A stretch of 64,000 nucleotides of DNA from positions 8,945,001 to 9,009,000 of the forward strand of contig NC_132982.1 of NCBI RefSeq assembly GCF_047496725.1, written 5' to 3'. The number at the start of each line of letters is the position of its first letter. Position 1 is the first letter of the stretch. Positions 12,038-25,256 of the stretch are shown here, one piece after another. The DNA is from Anoplolepis gracilipes (taxonomy: Eukaryota; Arthropoda; Insecta; Hymenoptera; Formicidae). The notes beneath the pieces are model-generated. The model searched no databases, was not told the DNA's origin, and saw only the letters and a program-made list of their open reading frames with translations. Both the position numbers and the translations under genes were made by a program.

Positions 12038-12449
12038 CTGTAGTCTCGATTAATATAAGCTTTCTCGAAATCTTGTTAGATCCCTGTCGGTTGTCATTCA
12101 CACGAGAGATCGAATGCGTGTCTATTAAAAATTTTTCGATCGTCGAAGCACCAGTTCCTCCTATCTCCTAGATTTATTACGATTAATTTCACTCGCGGAT
12201 ATTTTTTTTTTTTTTTTTGTTTGAGTACAAACCAATCGAGACCCTTCGAAATAAACAAGCACTTGAGATTTTCCGGTCAAACACTCGCGGATACAAATTT
12301 ACAATCCTTTCTCTGGGAAGAAGAATTTATTCCTTTTCAAGAGCAATCGTTGAAATTCGCGAGTGTAATCTGGCACGAGTCCTTTCGAGCGTAGATATTC
12401 TCCCTCGACGCGCCGAGATTCCTGCATCCACTTGACCTTTCGAGCCGCG

Positions 12450-13175
12450 GCCGCACCCCCCGGGTTAATCAGTTCCAGTCCCCCGTCTGTTTCTTTCGCT
12501 TCTCAGCCACTGCTCGGCTTTCGTATCTATCCTACCTCCTTTTCCGATCGCCATTCATGTACTAATTAACGTGAACGATGAACGTGAAGAAGGACGATCT
12601 CGGTCTTGCTTCTTGACTAGCTTCTTGGTCTCGATACTGTGTCGTTAATTAGCGCTCCAAGCCGTAGGATACCTTCCACCCTCCCCCCCCCCCACTATAC
12701 TCTCGATCCCCTTCACTTCCGCGCGACAAGTTCCCTCGTAATTTTTTTTATCTCCTTTCGCGAGTTGCGCGCGATTTATCGCTAAGCACGTGATATTAAT
12801 TGGAGAACCGACCGCAAGAAGAGATTGTCTTGTCGTTGCTTGACGCGACGGGTGGCGTCGACACACCTGAAGCGCTTCCCAGCGATTCTCGGGCTGCTCG
12901 ATACTCAATTAACGGAATCTCAGCCGGCTCGAGTCGCAGTGAGAGCCGAGAGTCGACTGAAGGCATAAGGCTCCGGTCGTGTCGGACTCGTCGAAGGAAC
13001 CCCACCACGTTGATTTCAGCAAACACCCGGCTATCCGGCCCGACCGGACGACCTGGTCGCGTGGCGCTCGGCACAGATACGCAGTGTTTCTCAAAATCGT
13101 CTCGAATCGTCTCCCTAAAGTTTCGAATCTGCGCGGCGTTTCGTCCCCGTTCGTTGCAATCTCGTGCTTTTAATA
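12450..13175 (-). promoter_or_regulatory. CpG-rich island upstream of the 12-kb exon; possible promoter
   Basis: About 700 bp of GC- and CpG-rich DNA, including gccgcggccgc at its low-coordinate edge and a C-run at about 12680, sits 0.4-1.1 kb upstream, in the minus sense, of the exon at 11847-12037. Several frames are open on both strands, as expected for GC-rich DNA, and none has a convincing protein. A possible minus-strand donor (ggag|gtagga) lies near 12532. A promoter with a non-coding first exon for the alternative transcript would fit, but this is inferred from position and composition only. Confidence 0.22.
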
Positions 13176-16100
13176 AGTTTTCTCGATATATAATAATGAC
13201 GCGAAAAAAATATACATTATTTTATATATGTATTAATTATACGCTGATAAATTTTTTATAATTTGCCTGAGATAATTAAATAATAAATGGCATTATAGCA
13301 ACAGTAATCATTTACATTGAATTTTAAATATATACGGTTCTTTTCAAAATAGCTGGAAAAATTTTGCTCTTGCACATTTCATGTAATGATATAAAATTAA
13401 AAATTACACTCTAAAAAATTATTTTAAACTTACTAGAGAAAAAAAATATTACTAGCATCAACAAGATCTGTTCGGTGAAGGATTGATTTTTACCTTGAAC
13501 ATTATTTGCACTTTCTCGTACCTATTTACAAAGCAAGAAACTCCGTATATAGATTGTATAATCTCGCCTGAATACGGAAGATAATGGTATTCCATTTCTC
13601 ACGAAGGATTTCTGTAACGTTTTCGAGAATCTCATCTGTAAATAAATGAGTCTTGGCGAACCCTTATTACGTGTGAGAAAAGTTTGAATATCGGGAACGA
13701 CCTACTTTAACGCTCATCGAATTTCCAAATCGGAAGTTTTGTGTTTGAAACCATATCATGGATCTCGAGTCTGACAGAACTAGACAGCTGAAGAAATTCG
13801 AGACACAGCTGCTTCTTCCACCGCGAAAACGTGATTACTCGAAAGGAAACTAATAAATATCACGACGTATTAAAAATACAATAATTTATAGCAGAATGTA
13901 ATAATATGTTATGTGTGACGCCACTGATATTGTAAAATACGACCGTATAAATTTACATCGAAAATGTCAAAATTCCAAAAAATTAATTGCATATTATCTG
14001 TTTGGTAACCGCCGTGTCGCGGAAAAATCTGTCGGTTGATTGAATCGCCAACCGCGGATTCCAAGGGAAACCGAATACACCTGTCTACTTATGTAATTTC
14101 GCAGAACTTGGCTCATAATTCTACGTTCGAGGAAGGTCCTTTTCGCATATATATGAATGTTGCGGTTTGTGCAGTTCGAACCGTTTCCCTTCGGCGGCAA
14201 AGGCATGTCATTCTTTTGGTTTCTGTGTATGATCAAATAAGTGTTTGAACGTTTTCTGCGGATGTCGTGCAATAATCGACGTCTCATCGAGGTCTCACCT
14301 TGTGGTATTCGCATATTTAGCCGCAAGACTTTACACAGTAAAAGGAAAAGTTACTTAAAATATGACGAAAGGGGATGCTCAATTTTTTTAATTTATTAAT
14401 ATTTAGATATAAAGTTTTATTGAAATTTTTCAGGTCTAAAAAATATGTGTCATCACTAAAAAATATAATGCTTGAAAATATAAATCTTCAGAAAGATTTT
14501 AGCATCTTTTTATATTTTTTAATTATTATTATTATATATTATACTTATACGACTCTCTGAATAAATGTGTATATTTTTGAAATATACATTATGAAACGTA
14601 ATGTGACTTTAAAATAAAATAGAAAATTTCTAATTCGCTTAATAAATTCATTCAATAAGATTAATCAAAATTATTATTATATATATATTTAATCGAGACA
14701 ATTTACAATAAACATAAAATTAAAATTAATTAAAATTTATCTCCTTACTATATAATCTCAACAAAAATTTTCCGTTCCAGTATGAAATTTTGAATAACAT
14801 CTATTATATGTATATTTATATGTATTGTATGATTTTTTAAAATAATGTTTAATAAAGTATATGATCTTCAATTTGTTTAACCGCGAAAAAAATGAGAAAG
14901 CCATTTGTCGAAATGATCGGGTTGAGTACCGCAATTATGACTAACAGAAAACTCAGGTGAGAGCAGTGCATTTACATTAGAATCGATGTAAGACCGTGCG
15001 ATTATATGCACCGCACGGCCAACCTCCGTGTGTATAATGAAGGGTGTTTCGCGGCACCCTTCGCTTGCAGAAATGGACGGTATATAATTTCAGCGTGAGT
15101 CATGCGAGGTCCTCAAGATGAGCTAAGTAAATGACGTCGCGCGTAAGTTGGCTCGAGCTTTCTCAATCGATACTTGTCGAGCGAGCTTTTCAGCATACCT
15201 GTCGCACAGATGTTAACATTTTCAAGGAAGAAATACGCCCCAGAGAAATAATGGCGAAATGCGCAAATTACGCGCGTAAATTACGAGGTTGGTCCGGCAA
15301 ATTTAATTTTAACGATGTCGCGGCATAACTGTAATGAAATATTTTCAAGCAGATCGAAGCGACAATACGGATTCGAGCGAGATTTGTGTCTAATACGAAT
15401 TAATATAATTAGCGCGAGAAGAGACAACGTTTTTCATCACGATATTCCTCGAGTACCGAACGGAAAAGTATAATTTTTTATTTTTTTTTATTCTATTTTA
15501 TTCTTTTTTTGTAACCCTATTAGATAATATAACAGTTGACGTAAATAGCTATCTCGTGAGAGATTTCCTAGCGTTGTGATTCGATGAATGTGAATGAACG
15601 GTACACATCGTTCTCCAGGGCATCGTTCTAAGAAGATAAATACGACGCGTCTCGACTGATCTTTGTCACGTCGCACGATAAAAATCACGGCGCCACACTC
15701 TGTGTTGACGTCATCTGTCCTTAAATCTTACACGTGTCTCTAATAAGTTGTGTCTAGTCATATATATATCTAGAAGAGAAGATTTAACTAAAACACTGTG
15801 AAAGAGAGATGTGTGAATTGACGAGAGAGCAGACAGTCTAATTTCCATAAAACACTTTTTTCGTGCCATACTCTTCTATCTATATAAATTTAAAAATAAA
15901 TATTTCACTAAATTTCCAATATTTATACAAACATATTTTAAACTTAATTTTCCTTATAGTATATTTAAATACCATTTTTTATATATTTATATGACACATA
16001 ATATTTAATTATATTGCTACATAATATTTAATTATAAAGTAAGTGCTTTTTTTACATTTTTACAGAACGTAATATCTGCAAATCGCGAATCTCAATTCTT

Positions 16101-18689
16101 GAAAATTTGAGAATCCCTGAACACAGGTTTTTACCTGAAGGATACGCATGCGCCACGACCGACAGATGTTTCCTCCTGGCCAACTGTTGCGCTTCGTCAA
16201 GAGAGAAAAAGAAAGAAAAGAAAAAAAGAGAGAGAGAGGGAAAGGCAAGATTGTGCATCTGATTTGGCAAAGAAAGAAAAAAGGAGAGACGCGAGGTGGA
16301 AAACTTTATTGCCCCGCACTCCGCGTAACTCGCCCTTTTCCGTCGTAAATGCGGGTGATTCGCTCTCATTCAGCATGAATATAGACTCTTATGTTGTCCC
16401 CTAAGCTGGATGCAACGTCCGATAACACGTCCTCGTCCTTGAAATTTAATTTTTTTTTTCGAACGAGATTCGAAATAATAATTGAAAAGCAGTCGATTAT
16501 AAAACAATAAAAGATAAGAAAGTCGAAATCAATATTTCGGTTCATATTAATATAAAAGACACGGCTTGAAATTTATCTTTTTATAAGTGTTTCTCAATAT
16601 ATTGTGATTCCACTGTTATCGCAATTTGTATCTTTTTCAGTGCGAATTGCGTATTAAATTACGGGTCTCGAAAAATATGTCAGCATGTCGTTTTTGCGAG
16701 ATAAAAATTTGCGAGTCGCTAGATCGTTTCACGTGACCTTCGGGTCCTCGGGTCCAGAGTGGATCCGGAGAAGCCACCACCTGCCCGATCGCGCAATTTC
16801 TATATACGAACAGTACGTGCGAGATTTATCACGCGCGATGCTTTTCGGTTAGGACCCTTATTACGGCTTATTAAGCGGCAGTAAACCGCGCGCGGCGGAT
16901 CCGCGATCTTGAAACCGGTCACGATGCACGCGTATATCAACAGCGTCCCGACACCACCTGCCGGTCGTTTCCTCCCCTCGTTCCTTCATCCCTCTTTCGT
17001 GGCTCGGATCACGTTGTCCTCTCGTTATGCTCCTTTTTTGCGATTGGCTGCTTAAGAACGTCACGCAGGTTCCATGGATGATGAATAGAACCAAATAATA
17101 ATTTTCTAGAAGGATCTAGTGCGGTTTTCTTGATTTGCTGGATTTTGATTCGTTGATTGGCAGAGGTTATTTTTTAAATAATTTTTTTTCGTATACGAAA
17201 GAGAAGAAGCTGGAGAAATGATAAATATATTTTATATATTCTGGAATGCGTCTACAGGTAGAAAATTTTAGGTGTGTTTTAAGAATGCAAACACATGTCG
17301 CAAATTTTCATATTTTCCGGATGAGATGAAAATATTCAAATATTTCTGTCTTATATACTTATTTTTAATATAATTTTATTCGACCAATTTCTAATTTTTC
17401 TAAAAAAAAAAAAAAAATTGAACTACAAATTTTTTTCGATATTATAATTAATAGTTTTCGTTGAATAATGCGTCTGATTATCATGATGTGTTCTCGCAAA
17501 AAACGCAATAATTCCCTCACATATTCTCTTGCAAAAGTACCACGAATCCGCTTGCACACAGACACGAGCCGTGTGTGCCTCCGGGGCCTGTCCTCCTCTT
17601 TCGAATTTCTTTTTTATTTTCTTCCCCCTCGCGGTCTTCTCTTCGCTCCTCCGACAAGCTACACGCTGTTCAAATCTCGGTCCTCGAGGGGGAGGCGATT
17701 GCTTAACGACGCCAACCACCTGCCCAGAAAAGAGGAACACGTGCTGCTGCTACTACGCTGCTACGAGGCAGCTGCAACCTATAAGGACGACGGATATACG
17801 CGCCAGGACGAAGCTTAAGTGAGGTGCTGAGAGAGCGGGAGACCGAAAGACCAAGTGCCAAGCGGATGTGTTTCTTCTTATATCTTGAGTCTTGATCAAT
17901 AATAATTTTAAGCATTTTGCTCCGAAAAAAATTTGTCTCAAAAACAAGTGAAATATTTTCCAATCTTATTCTGTGTCGTTTTTTCTTTTCTCTTTTATTA
18001 CTTTGAATTATATACGAGCAAAATGCTTAACTGCAACGGGTAACATGTGTGATATATAATTAGCAATATATTAATTAATATAATTTTTTATACAATAAAA
18101 TGTTAGCTATATTTTATCTCGTTTTTCATTACAAGTATTTGATTATATATAATACATCTAATAAAAATTCTTTGCTTGTCCTGTATATTTATCTTGTATT
18201 AACTTTCCTATATCTATCTTGTATTAACTTTTTTTCAAAATAAAAAGCACCCTGGATTTCTAACAGAAAGGAGGAGTACATATCGTAGAACCACTCGGTG
18301 AAATGAAATATATTCATCCACACGGAAAATGTTGCGTCAAAGATAGTATCGCTCGAGATTTATGACAAGATTAGAGACTAGTGCAACAGATGGCAAGCAG
18401 GACGCGTGGCTAAATCTACCGCAGAATTTTTGTAATTCCAATGCTTTTACCTTTATCCGAGAGAGAGAGAGAAAATTAATGTTGATGTTATTATCTTGAC
18501 ATTTCGTTCATGCGTTTTGTCGATAAAGTATAATATTTTTTTAAATTACGTTATAACGAGGATACACAAATATGCACATAAATATACATAACACCTATTA
18601 TTAATTTTTGTCATAATATTTTATCAGTATAATTAAATAGTTTTACTATAATATTATATGTTTTTTGTATTAAACAGATTGCATTAAAT
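13176..18689. other. Intron-like DNA, no supported gene
   Basis: AT-rich DNA with CpG-rich patches at about 13.6-13.8, 14.0-14.3, 14.9-15.3, 15.5-15.7, 16.1-16.4, 16.7-17.05 and 17.5-17.85 kb. Frames in the patches (for example 17468-17822 and 16052-16369) are compositionally biased and overlap frames on the other strand. A 24-nt micro-exon-like segment at 15071-15094 is described in the findings. Confidence 0.5.
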
Positions 18690-18867
18690 AGATAGAGAGT
18701 ATAATAAATTCTTAAATAAATAGAATATTGCTTAATTTTTTATATTTAAACGTTCTATATATTTAAAATATTAAACTTCCTTTTAATATTTGAAATATAT
18801 AGAACGTTTAAATATAAAAAATTAGGCAATATTCTAATTATTTAAGAATTTATTATACTTTCTATCT
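18690..18867. mobile_element. Fold-back repeat / MITE-like inverted repeat
   Basis: A left arm at about 18690-18772 and a right arm at about 18784-18867 are nearly perfect reverse complements of about 83 bp. They are separated by a short loop containing aacttcctt. Each arm contains ttatatttaaacgttctata or its complement. The outer edges pair as aatagatagagag with ctttctatctatt. There is no coding capacity. The structure fits a small non-autonomous DNA element or a fold-back repeat; no clear target duplication was identified. Confidence 0.75.
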
Positions 18868-19023
18868 ATTTTCGATATAATCTAAAAAATTATTTTCTCT
18901 CTATCAATTATGAAATATTATTAAAGACAGAATATAATAACTAAATAAAACTAAAATACGAAAATAAAAGTTTTTGAGTCGGCAATGTGTTTTTTTCTTA
19001 TCGTTGCACGAAAAATCCACATA

Positions 19024-19350
19024 ATGTGTGAATACGCACGTTTTTTTCGTGCCATTTTCTCGGCACTTATTTTTCTTATTGCTTTGCGGTTGACGAGCAG
19101 CATTGATAACGGTTCGTCTGACCCCGAGAGAGAAACCATCGAAAACAGAGGCTCCGAGGAAGACGCGGAAATGAGGATCGTTTTACAGCATGCAAGGGTA
19201 GGCGAGCGAGAAGAAGGTCGGTCAAGCTGCACAGCTGCCCTTATGGGCACGTGCAGCGCTCTGCTACCTGAGCGATTCTCTTACATTTCCACCTCTCTTC
19301 AAGCTACTTCAAGAACCAACAAACTAAGTTGCTCGATACAAAAGAAAAGC
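19024..19350 (+). CDS. Candidate first coding exon of a secreted-protein gene
   Basis: A plus-strand frame open for 109 codons from an ATG at 19024; another in-frame ATG lies 13 codons earlier, at 18985. It ends at AAAAGC|gtaagt, a consensus donor, in phase 0. The first residues, MCEYARFFRAIFSALIFLIA, followed by LRLTSS, have the layout of a signal peptide: a basic n-region, a 12-15 residue hydrophobic core and a small-residue c-region. An acidic stretch follows (IDNGSSDPERETIENR, then GSEEDAEM). The remainder carries three cysteines. I do not recognise a family; a neuropeptide or other short secreted precursor nested in the intron is possible. The same T-rich hydrophobic stretch could instead be a polypyrimidine tract before an internal acceptor (gacgagcag). 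The minus strand is also partly open. Homology or transcript evidence is lacking. Confidence 0.35.
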
Positions 19351-22300
19351 GTAAGTGATGTTCACAATACTCCGTATTGAGTCGATTGAATAGATCATTT
19401 ACCATTGTTACTCATGGTTTTTTTTATTTTTATTTTATTTATTTATTTTTTATTTAGAAGACAGACTTACAAAATACCTTCTAAATCTGTTTTATAATAA
19501 ACAAGTAAAACCTAATTTATCTCTTTATTTACGATCGACAAATTTTTATGATTGAAACCATGTTCGCAAGCTTGTTCAATTTATCATGAATAAATATTGA
19601 AGAATATTCTGTCATTCATAAAATTGGCAATTAAATCTGTATATAAATACATATCATCGATATAAGAATACAGTTCGTTTCTTCTCGATTGAAATCATCC
19701 TATTAGATTGATAATGAGATAGATTTAATAAAAGAGATTTAATGTTGTTTTTCTTCATCGAGAAGAAAAATGCCTTATAAATTTGTTTTATATATTTGAA
19801 TAGTAAGTAGCAAATTTCTAAGAGAACAATCACGAATGATATTTCGAAGAAATCTCATAAAAAGCAACAACATTTTTCCCCAGTATTCTGTCACTAATTT
19901 GATGACATTAATGGATGTTGATTCCGTAGAAAGTTAATCTCGAAACCTGGTAAGGTAGCATATAGTCATATGATGAAGCCTGGACAACATCGGGATCAAG
20001 AGATTAGATTAGGTCGCTTAATTTTCTTCCACGCAATATTTAGACTATTTCTTGAGAGTCATAATTGCGGCCAAGGGTCATCGCTGATGGATCTGTACCA
20101 TTTGAAATTGGCGATAATTCCGTGGGCGTTCGTATACATCCGCAATTGATCATAATGACGAACCTTTATTTTCTTAAATGGATGATCTTTCGTACACGCT
20201 TAATCTTTCATTTCATAAGTGGACAATTATTAGAATCTTGACATTATTATTTAACGATTAATTATAGGAAGAAGACGATGAAAAATTATAATTGTTAACA
20301 AATATTAAACAAAACTTACTGTGTAAAACAATATCTGTTAATAATAGTAGAAATAGTATGTATATTATTGTGACGTATCCTGTGTTATAAATAAAATTCG
20401 ATTAAAAATTTCGCTCTAATAATAAATAATCTCTGTATTTTTAATGGGACTGTATTTCCAAAGTGACCTGTTTGAGTCCTTAAAATTTCTTTCGGTCAAT
20501 AAAAGAAGAAATTGCGCAGGCTAACTACCGGATACACATAGTAACATTATGGAACAAAGGATTCTATTGGCTTCGGTTAGAATGCCATAAAGTCGCGACT
20601 CAAATGCGGATACTACGATGCCCGCATGTTAATAGCCACCGGAAACTCTTAACCATTTGTCTATTCTGCCGCAGACATGGCTGCGCTGTTCGCTCCAATT
20701 TGTTCTTATTATACGATCAAATGATATAATGAGCGATTTATCCTTTTGAAGCGTTATCAGTTTTCGTAATGACATGCGATTTATCATGTTGTATACTACG
20801 AACTTGATAATTACAAATTCAAAATAGTTTCGGTGAAATTCTGAAACCTACAAGTCAAATAAAATAAATAACTGAAATGTAATTGCGTCGTAAACTTTGC
20901 GAATTCCTACAATTAAGTGAATTTTATATTTCTTTGTTATAAATATACATTTGAATTACTAACGATAAAAATGTGTTTTATTTACATTTGTTTCAAAGTT
21001 TTCAAACTGTGTATAGCTGCAGTAATTGAAGACGTTACTGTTGCTGAAGATATAAAATTTGAGAACTTGAAGAGATTACTATTTTAATATATTTCGTTCA
21101 GAAGAGAAAAAAAATGAAATGGTAATAAATTTTATATTTCGTTTATAAGTAAAATTTCAAGCAAAGAATGCCACATACAAAGTCTCTGCATCGTTACAAA
21201 AAGCAATCTTAATCAATAATAATCGAGATTAGAGTATACAATTGCAGAAAAAGATAAATGAGAGACTCAATCTGCCACTCATGTGTACCTTCTGCTAAGA
21301 ATCCAAGTGAATATACTAACAAGACTAATTGTAAAAATGTTTTGAGGAATTCAATTTGCGTAAAATATACGTACTCTGAAACTTATTAATGCTGGAACCA
21401 ATTATAAAAGGATTTAGAATTTATTGATAAAAACTACGGTCAATTTTTTTTTATAAACCCCAAAAGACGAAAAATACCCAACATTTTATTACTCAAAGGA
21501 CTTAAGAAATTCAAAGAAAAAGAAATCTTAAAATAAAAGACTTCAATTCTTTAACATCGATAGTTTGAAATTCCACAAGATATATAGATATTAAAAATTC
21601 TTTATATATATTCTATATTCTTTATAATTATTATTAAATAAAAAAAATCCCTACTCTATAGAAAATAAACTACTTTCAATATTTTTAATGCAACTCTTTA
21701 CCTCTCATTGTTCAAAGTTATTGTTGTTGTCATTCTTGAATCACATCGTTAACAAATAATCTACTGAGAGAAACTAAAAAAAAAAAAAAAACATCATCCA
21801 GTATATGAAATACCAAAGAGTTAGTCACATAATAATTAATTGCAGTCTCAAATAGTGTAATAAATATATATAATAAAAAAACATAATATCTAGATGAATG
21901 TAAATTTAAGATAAATAAAAAAATAAACCCTATAAAAAAGAAAAATTTCTGAAATTTCATATGAAATTTCAATATAAACAAAATATGAAAAAATAGTTTA
22001 CAAAATAAGAAATAAAAATAATATTAATTTTGCAATTAATTTATGCACGCGACATGTCATTCTTACGAGAGTCTGGTTTTTGAGATATCAGCTCCACATG
22101 TGTTCTAACTACGGAACCATCAGGAGAGAGAGAATATATATACATGTATATATACATGTTAAGGTTGCAACCTGCATTATCAGAGTTGAAACAAGAAACT
22201 TCCTGCTGTCGGTAACGTATGCAGTAAAGAAACTGCAATTCAAACGATGAACTTTCCTCGGAAGAACTAGATGACGTAATAATAGTTATAATCGTTAAAT

Positions 22301-23866
22301 ACAAATAATGTTTAAAAATTATTTTACAACTATTATTTTCAAAAATTCTATTACACAATCTCGCAAGTTTATGATATATTTTCAAAGTTTATTACTGTGA
22401 TTGAAAATGATTTAAACAAAACTTTTATAAAAAGTTGAGAAATAAATATATTTAAAATTAAAAAAATATATTAATTTCAACAATCATAATTTTTATCCTG
22501 ATAATAATAAATAATAAATAATTCGCGAAACAAATAATTATTTCTTTAGCATAAATATTTTTAAATCACAGTCAAAATATTGTTGACTTAAGATTTGCAG
22601 GGAAAATTAAAATTGTGTTTTTTTTTTGTTTTTTTTTTTTTTTTTTTTTTTTTTGTACGGGAAGGAAAAACTAATTAATTATTTCAAATCCCAATTTGTT
22701 TCATGGAAAATTGCGACGGGCGTAAGGTGGGAGAACAACTAGCGTCTGCGTCTTCTGAGAAAATCCATTGTGCAATTTAACGGGGCCTAGTAATTTCGTA
22801 TACGTGACACGAAACACTCGGTCCTGGGGCGGAATGTGACTCTGCGTAAATTGGATGACACTTTGGTGTCTACGGTACATTCGCGATACGCGAATCATTC
22901 CCGGCGCGCGTTTCGCGGCGCGGCCCGACGATAATCAGGACCGTGACGCTATAATTATCGCAAATAATCCACAGCGAAGATAAAGATAAATCCTTCTGTC
23001 TGACACGCGTAATCTGATTTCTAATTTAATATACTCACGTCCTTTATTTTCATTCAATTTCAGTCATTTTCGAGGAGAAAAATGTTTATTATTTCAAAGA
23101 AATTCCTGGAAAATGACAAAATGAGTACGTATGTTTTATTCACTTATCTCTTTAATTGACGCTCAATTATTCGCGCTTTAAAGGAAAACCAGAGTGCACA
23201 ACAATTTTATATTCGACATTTTTGCCGATTAATTTCGATCCGCAGTTGGAAATATTTTACGAAGACCCGCTCCAAGTGTAAGCTAAGACTAATAGCGACC
23301 TGTCTGACTAATAATATTTCGCAAGATGTTTCAACGTTCTGTTTCAATGTTCTCTCGAATGTTCTGTAGCCACGTAGGGGTCAGCGACCACAGTGCAACG
23401 TTATCCGTTCCGCGTTGCCAAGCTATCGATCTGTACACAGGCGCCTTGACCGACCTCCGATGCATCACTACCAAGTGCAAGTGCAAAAGCTCTCTCTTTT
23501 TCCCTCTCGTTCCTCTTTCTCCCTTTTTCTCGCTTCTCGCATTACATCGAGAGCGTTCGCGAAATAAAAGCGAGAAGAAGCGGCAGGAAGAAAGCAACAG
23601 TATATCGAGAGAAAGCTCCAGCAGTTATTTATTTTCGCGACTCGTAAAACACGCGAGTTTTATACGCGAATCGTCAGAATTTCATATCTCATCCACTCGA
23701 TAAAAATGATTACTCATCTCTGGAACGAGTGTTCGACGATCACGTGATGGCGAGTGACAACCAAGTGTCGGCTGAAAAACTAAACTCGTGGAAATATCAG
23801 GCAATTAAAGGTCGTTCTAATTATTTATTTAAAATACGTGTTTTTCTCCTAAAATTCTCCCTTTCG

Positions 23867-23899
<33 letters not shown>

Positions 23900-25256
23900 A
23901 GTAAATCTTGAATAACATAATTTTTAAGTATAATAGGAATATCTTTTTTTCTCTCATTTAATAAAAAGTTATTCAATGATATTTTTTTAATCGGTTACTC
24001 ACCGCTGCATCCAACTCCAGCCAACCAGCGCGATTTTAACTTCGTTCTCTTCCAAAGTAAACATCGCGTGATGGCAGGGCAACGACATCAATCGCCCAGC
24101 TATCGATTCACCTTCGTCGTGAAACGCGACGAAGAGTGCAAGCGGATGTGCTCGCGCACTTCTGGCTACTCATCTATCTTTTACCGACTAGAATCGATTC
24201 TCGAGTATCCAGCCGTGCCTTCGTTGAAGAAGGTTCAAGGTTACTCGTCGCGAATTTCACTTTCAGCGAGTACTTTTACTCGACCAAGAATAACGTTCGC
24301 AATCAAATCAAGGGTGACTCACGGCATTCATTAGAAATTGGAGACTTAAAAATATAATCTATACATCAGGATCTAATCTCTCTGAGTTGTATTAAATTAG
24401 GCTAGTTAAGTAGACGCCGTTGATAATAAAAGTTTAAGTTGTGTTCATCAAGAAAAAGTATCTGCCGATCTAAGTCCAAATTTGGAAAAATAGAATAAAA
24501 AGTTACTCAATAAAATATTAATCGATATGTCGTCATTATTAAAAAATTTGCAATATTTTTTTGAAATTCTGAAAATATTAGCTTCAAAAGACGAATATGT
24601 CTTTGTAAAAAAAATAAACCATCGACAGAATTCCTAGAGCGACGAAGATCTGTTCCAAGTTGCCGGAAATCTCGTTATTACAAATAGTGAGAAAAAAATA
24701 TCTTCCCGTTACACGTCTCTGTACGTTAATTTAAAAATTTCTATCGTTCCGACGAAATTTCCAGGAAGAAGTAGAAGACTCCAAACTTTTATTGCTCGAA
24801 TCTAACGACAAAGGGAGAGTTGTCGAACTTTTCCTAACGATGTTCCGCGGATTGTCTGATATAATCGTGCCTGCAGCACGTTGGAAGTTGCTAACACAAC
24901 CAACGCCGTAACAGAGAAGCTGTCCGGGACGCGATTATCCGCGATTTAATGAAATTAGAGACGACCGCGCACGAGCCTCTAGGCAGGAAGCGCTAAAAGC
25001 ACTCGAGCAGGAACGATCGTTGATCTACTTTGGCTAAAGGCCTTTTCCACTGGACAAAGTTCGCGTTGCGCAATTATTCAGACACGTAAATTGTCAACAA
25101 TTTTCTAGTTTTGTTAGTTTTCGTTTCTTCTACAAATTGCTAAGAAAGCCGGAAAGATAGGTAAATTTATTTTAAGCGCGAATCAACTCGAAATGATTTA
25201 AATAAAATCACGATTGTTAACAAAAGTGTTGGAATTAAATTTTTAAATGTATAAAA
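19351..25256. other. Intron-like DNA, no supported gene
   Basis: AT-rich DNA with modest CpG-rich patches at about 20.5-20.7, 22.7-23.0, 23.3-23.7 and 24.0-24.3 kb, then 24.6-25.05 kb. A long T tract lies at 22616-22654 and a poly-A run at 23869-23897. Two weak exon-like segments (23246-23277 plus, 24003-24064 minus) are discussed in the findings. I see no other gene. Confidence 0.5.

Noticed and set aside
12800..13261. 153-codon plus-strand frame
   Set aside because: It is in a GC-rich island where several frames are open on both strands and its tail runs into AT-rich DNA; better explained as regulatory or untranslated sequence.
23040..23107. Minus-strand segment between a good acceptor (cattttccag) and the donor GGAC|gtgagt
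   Set aside because: All three frames contain stops, so it could only be non-coding, and it would break the reading frame if spliced after the MRL exon.
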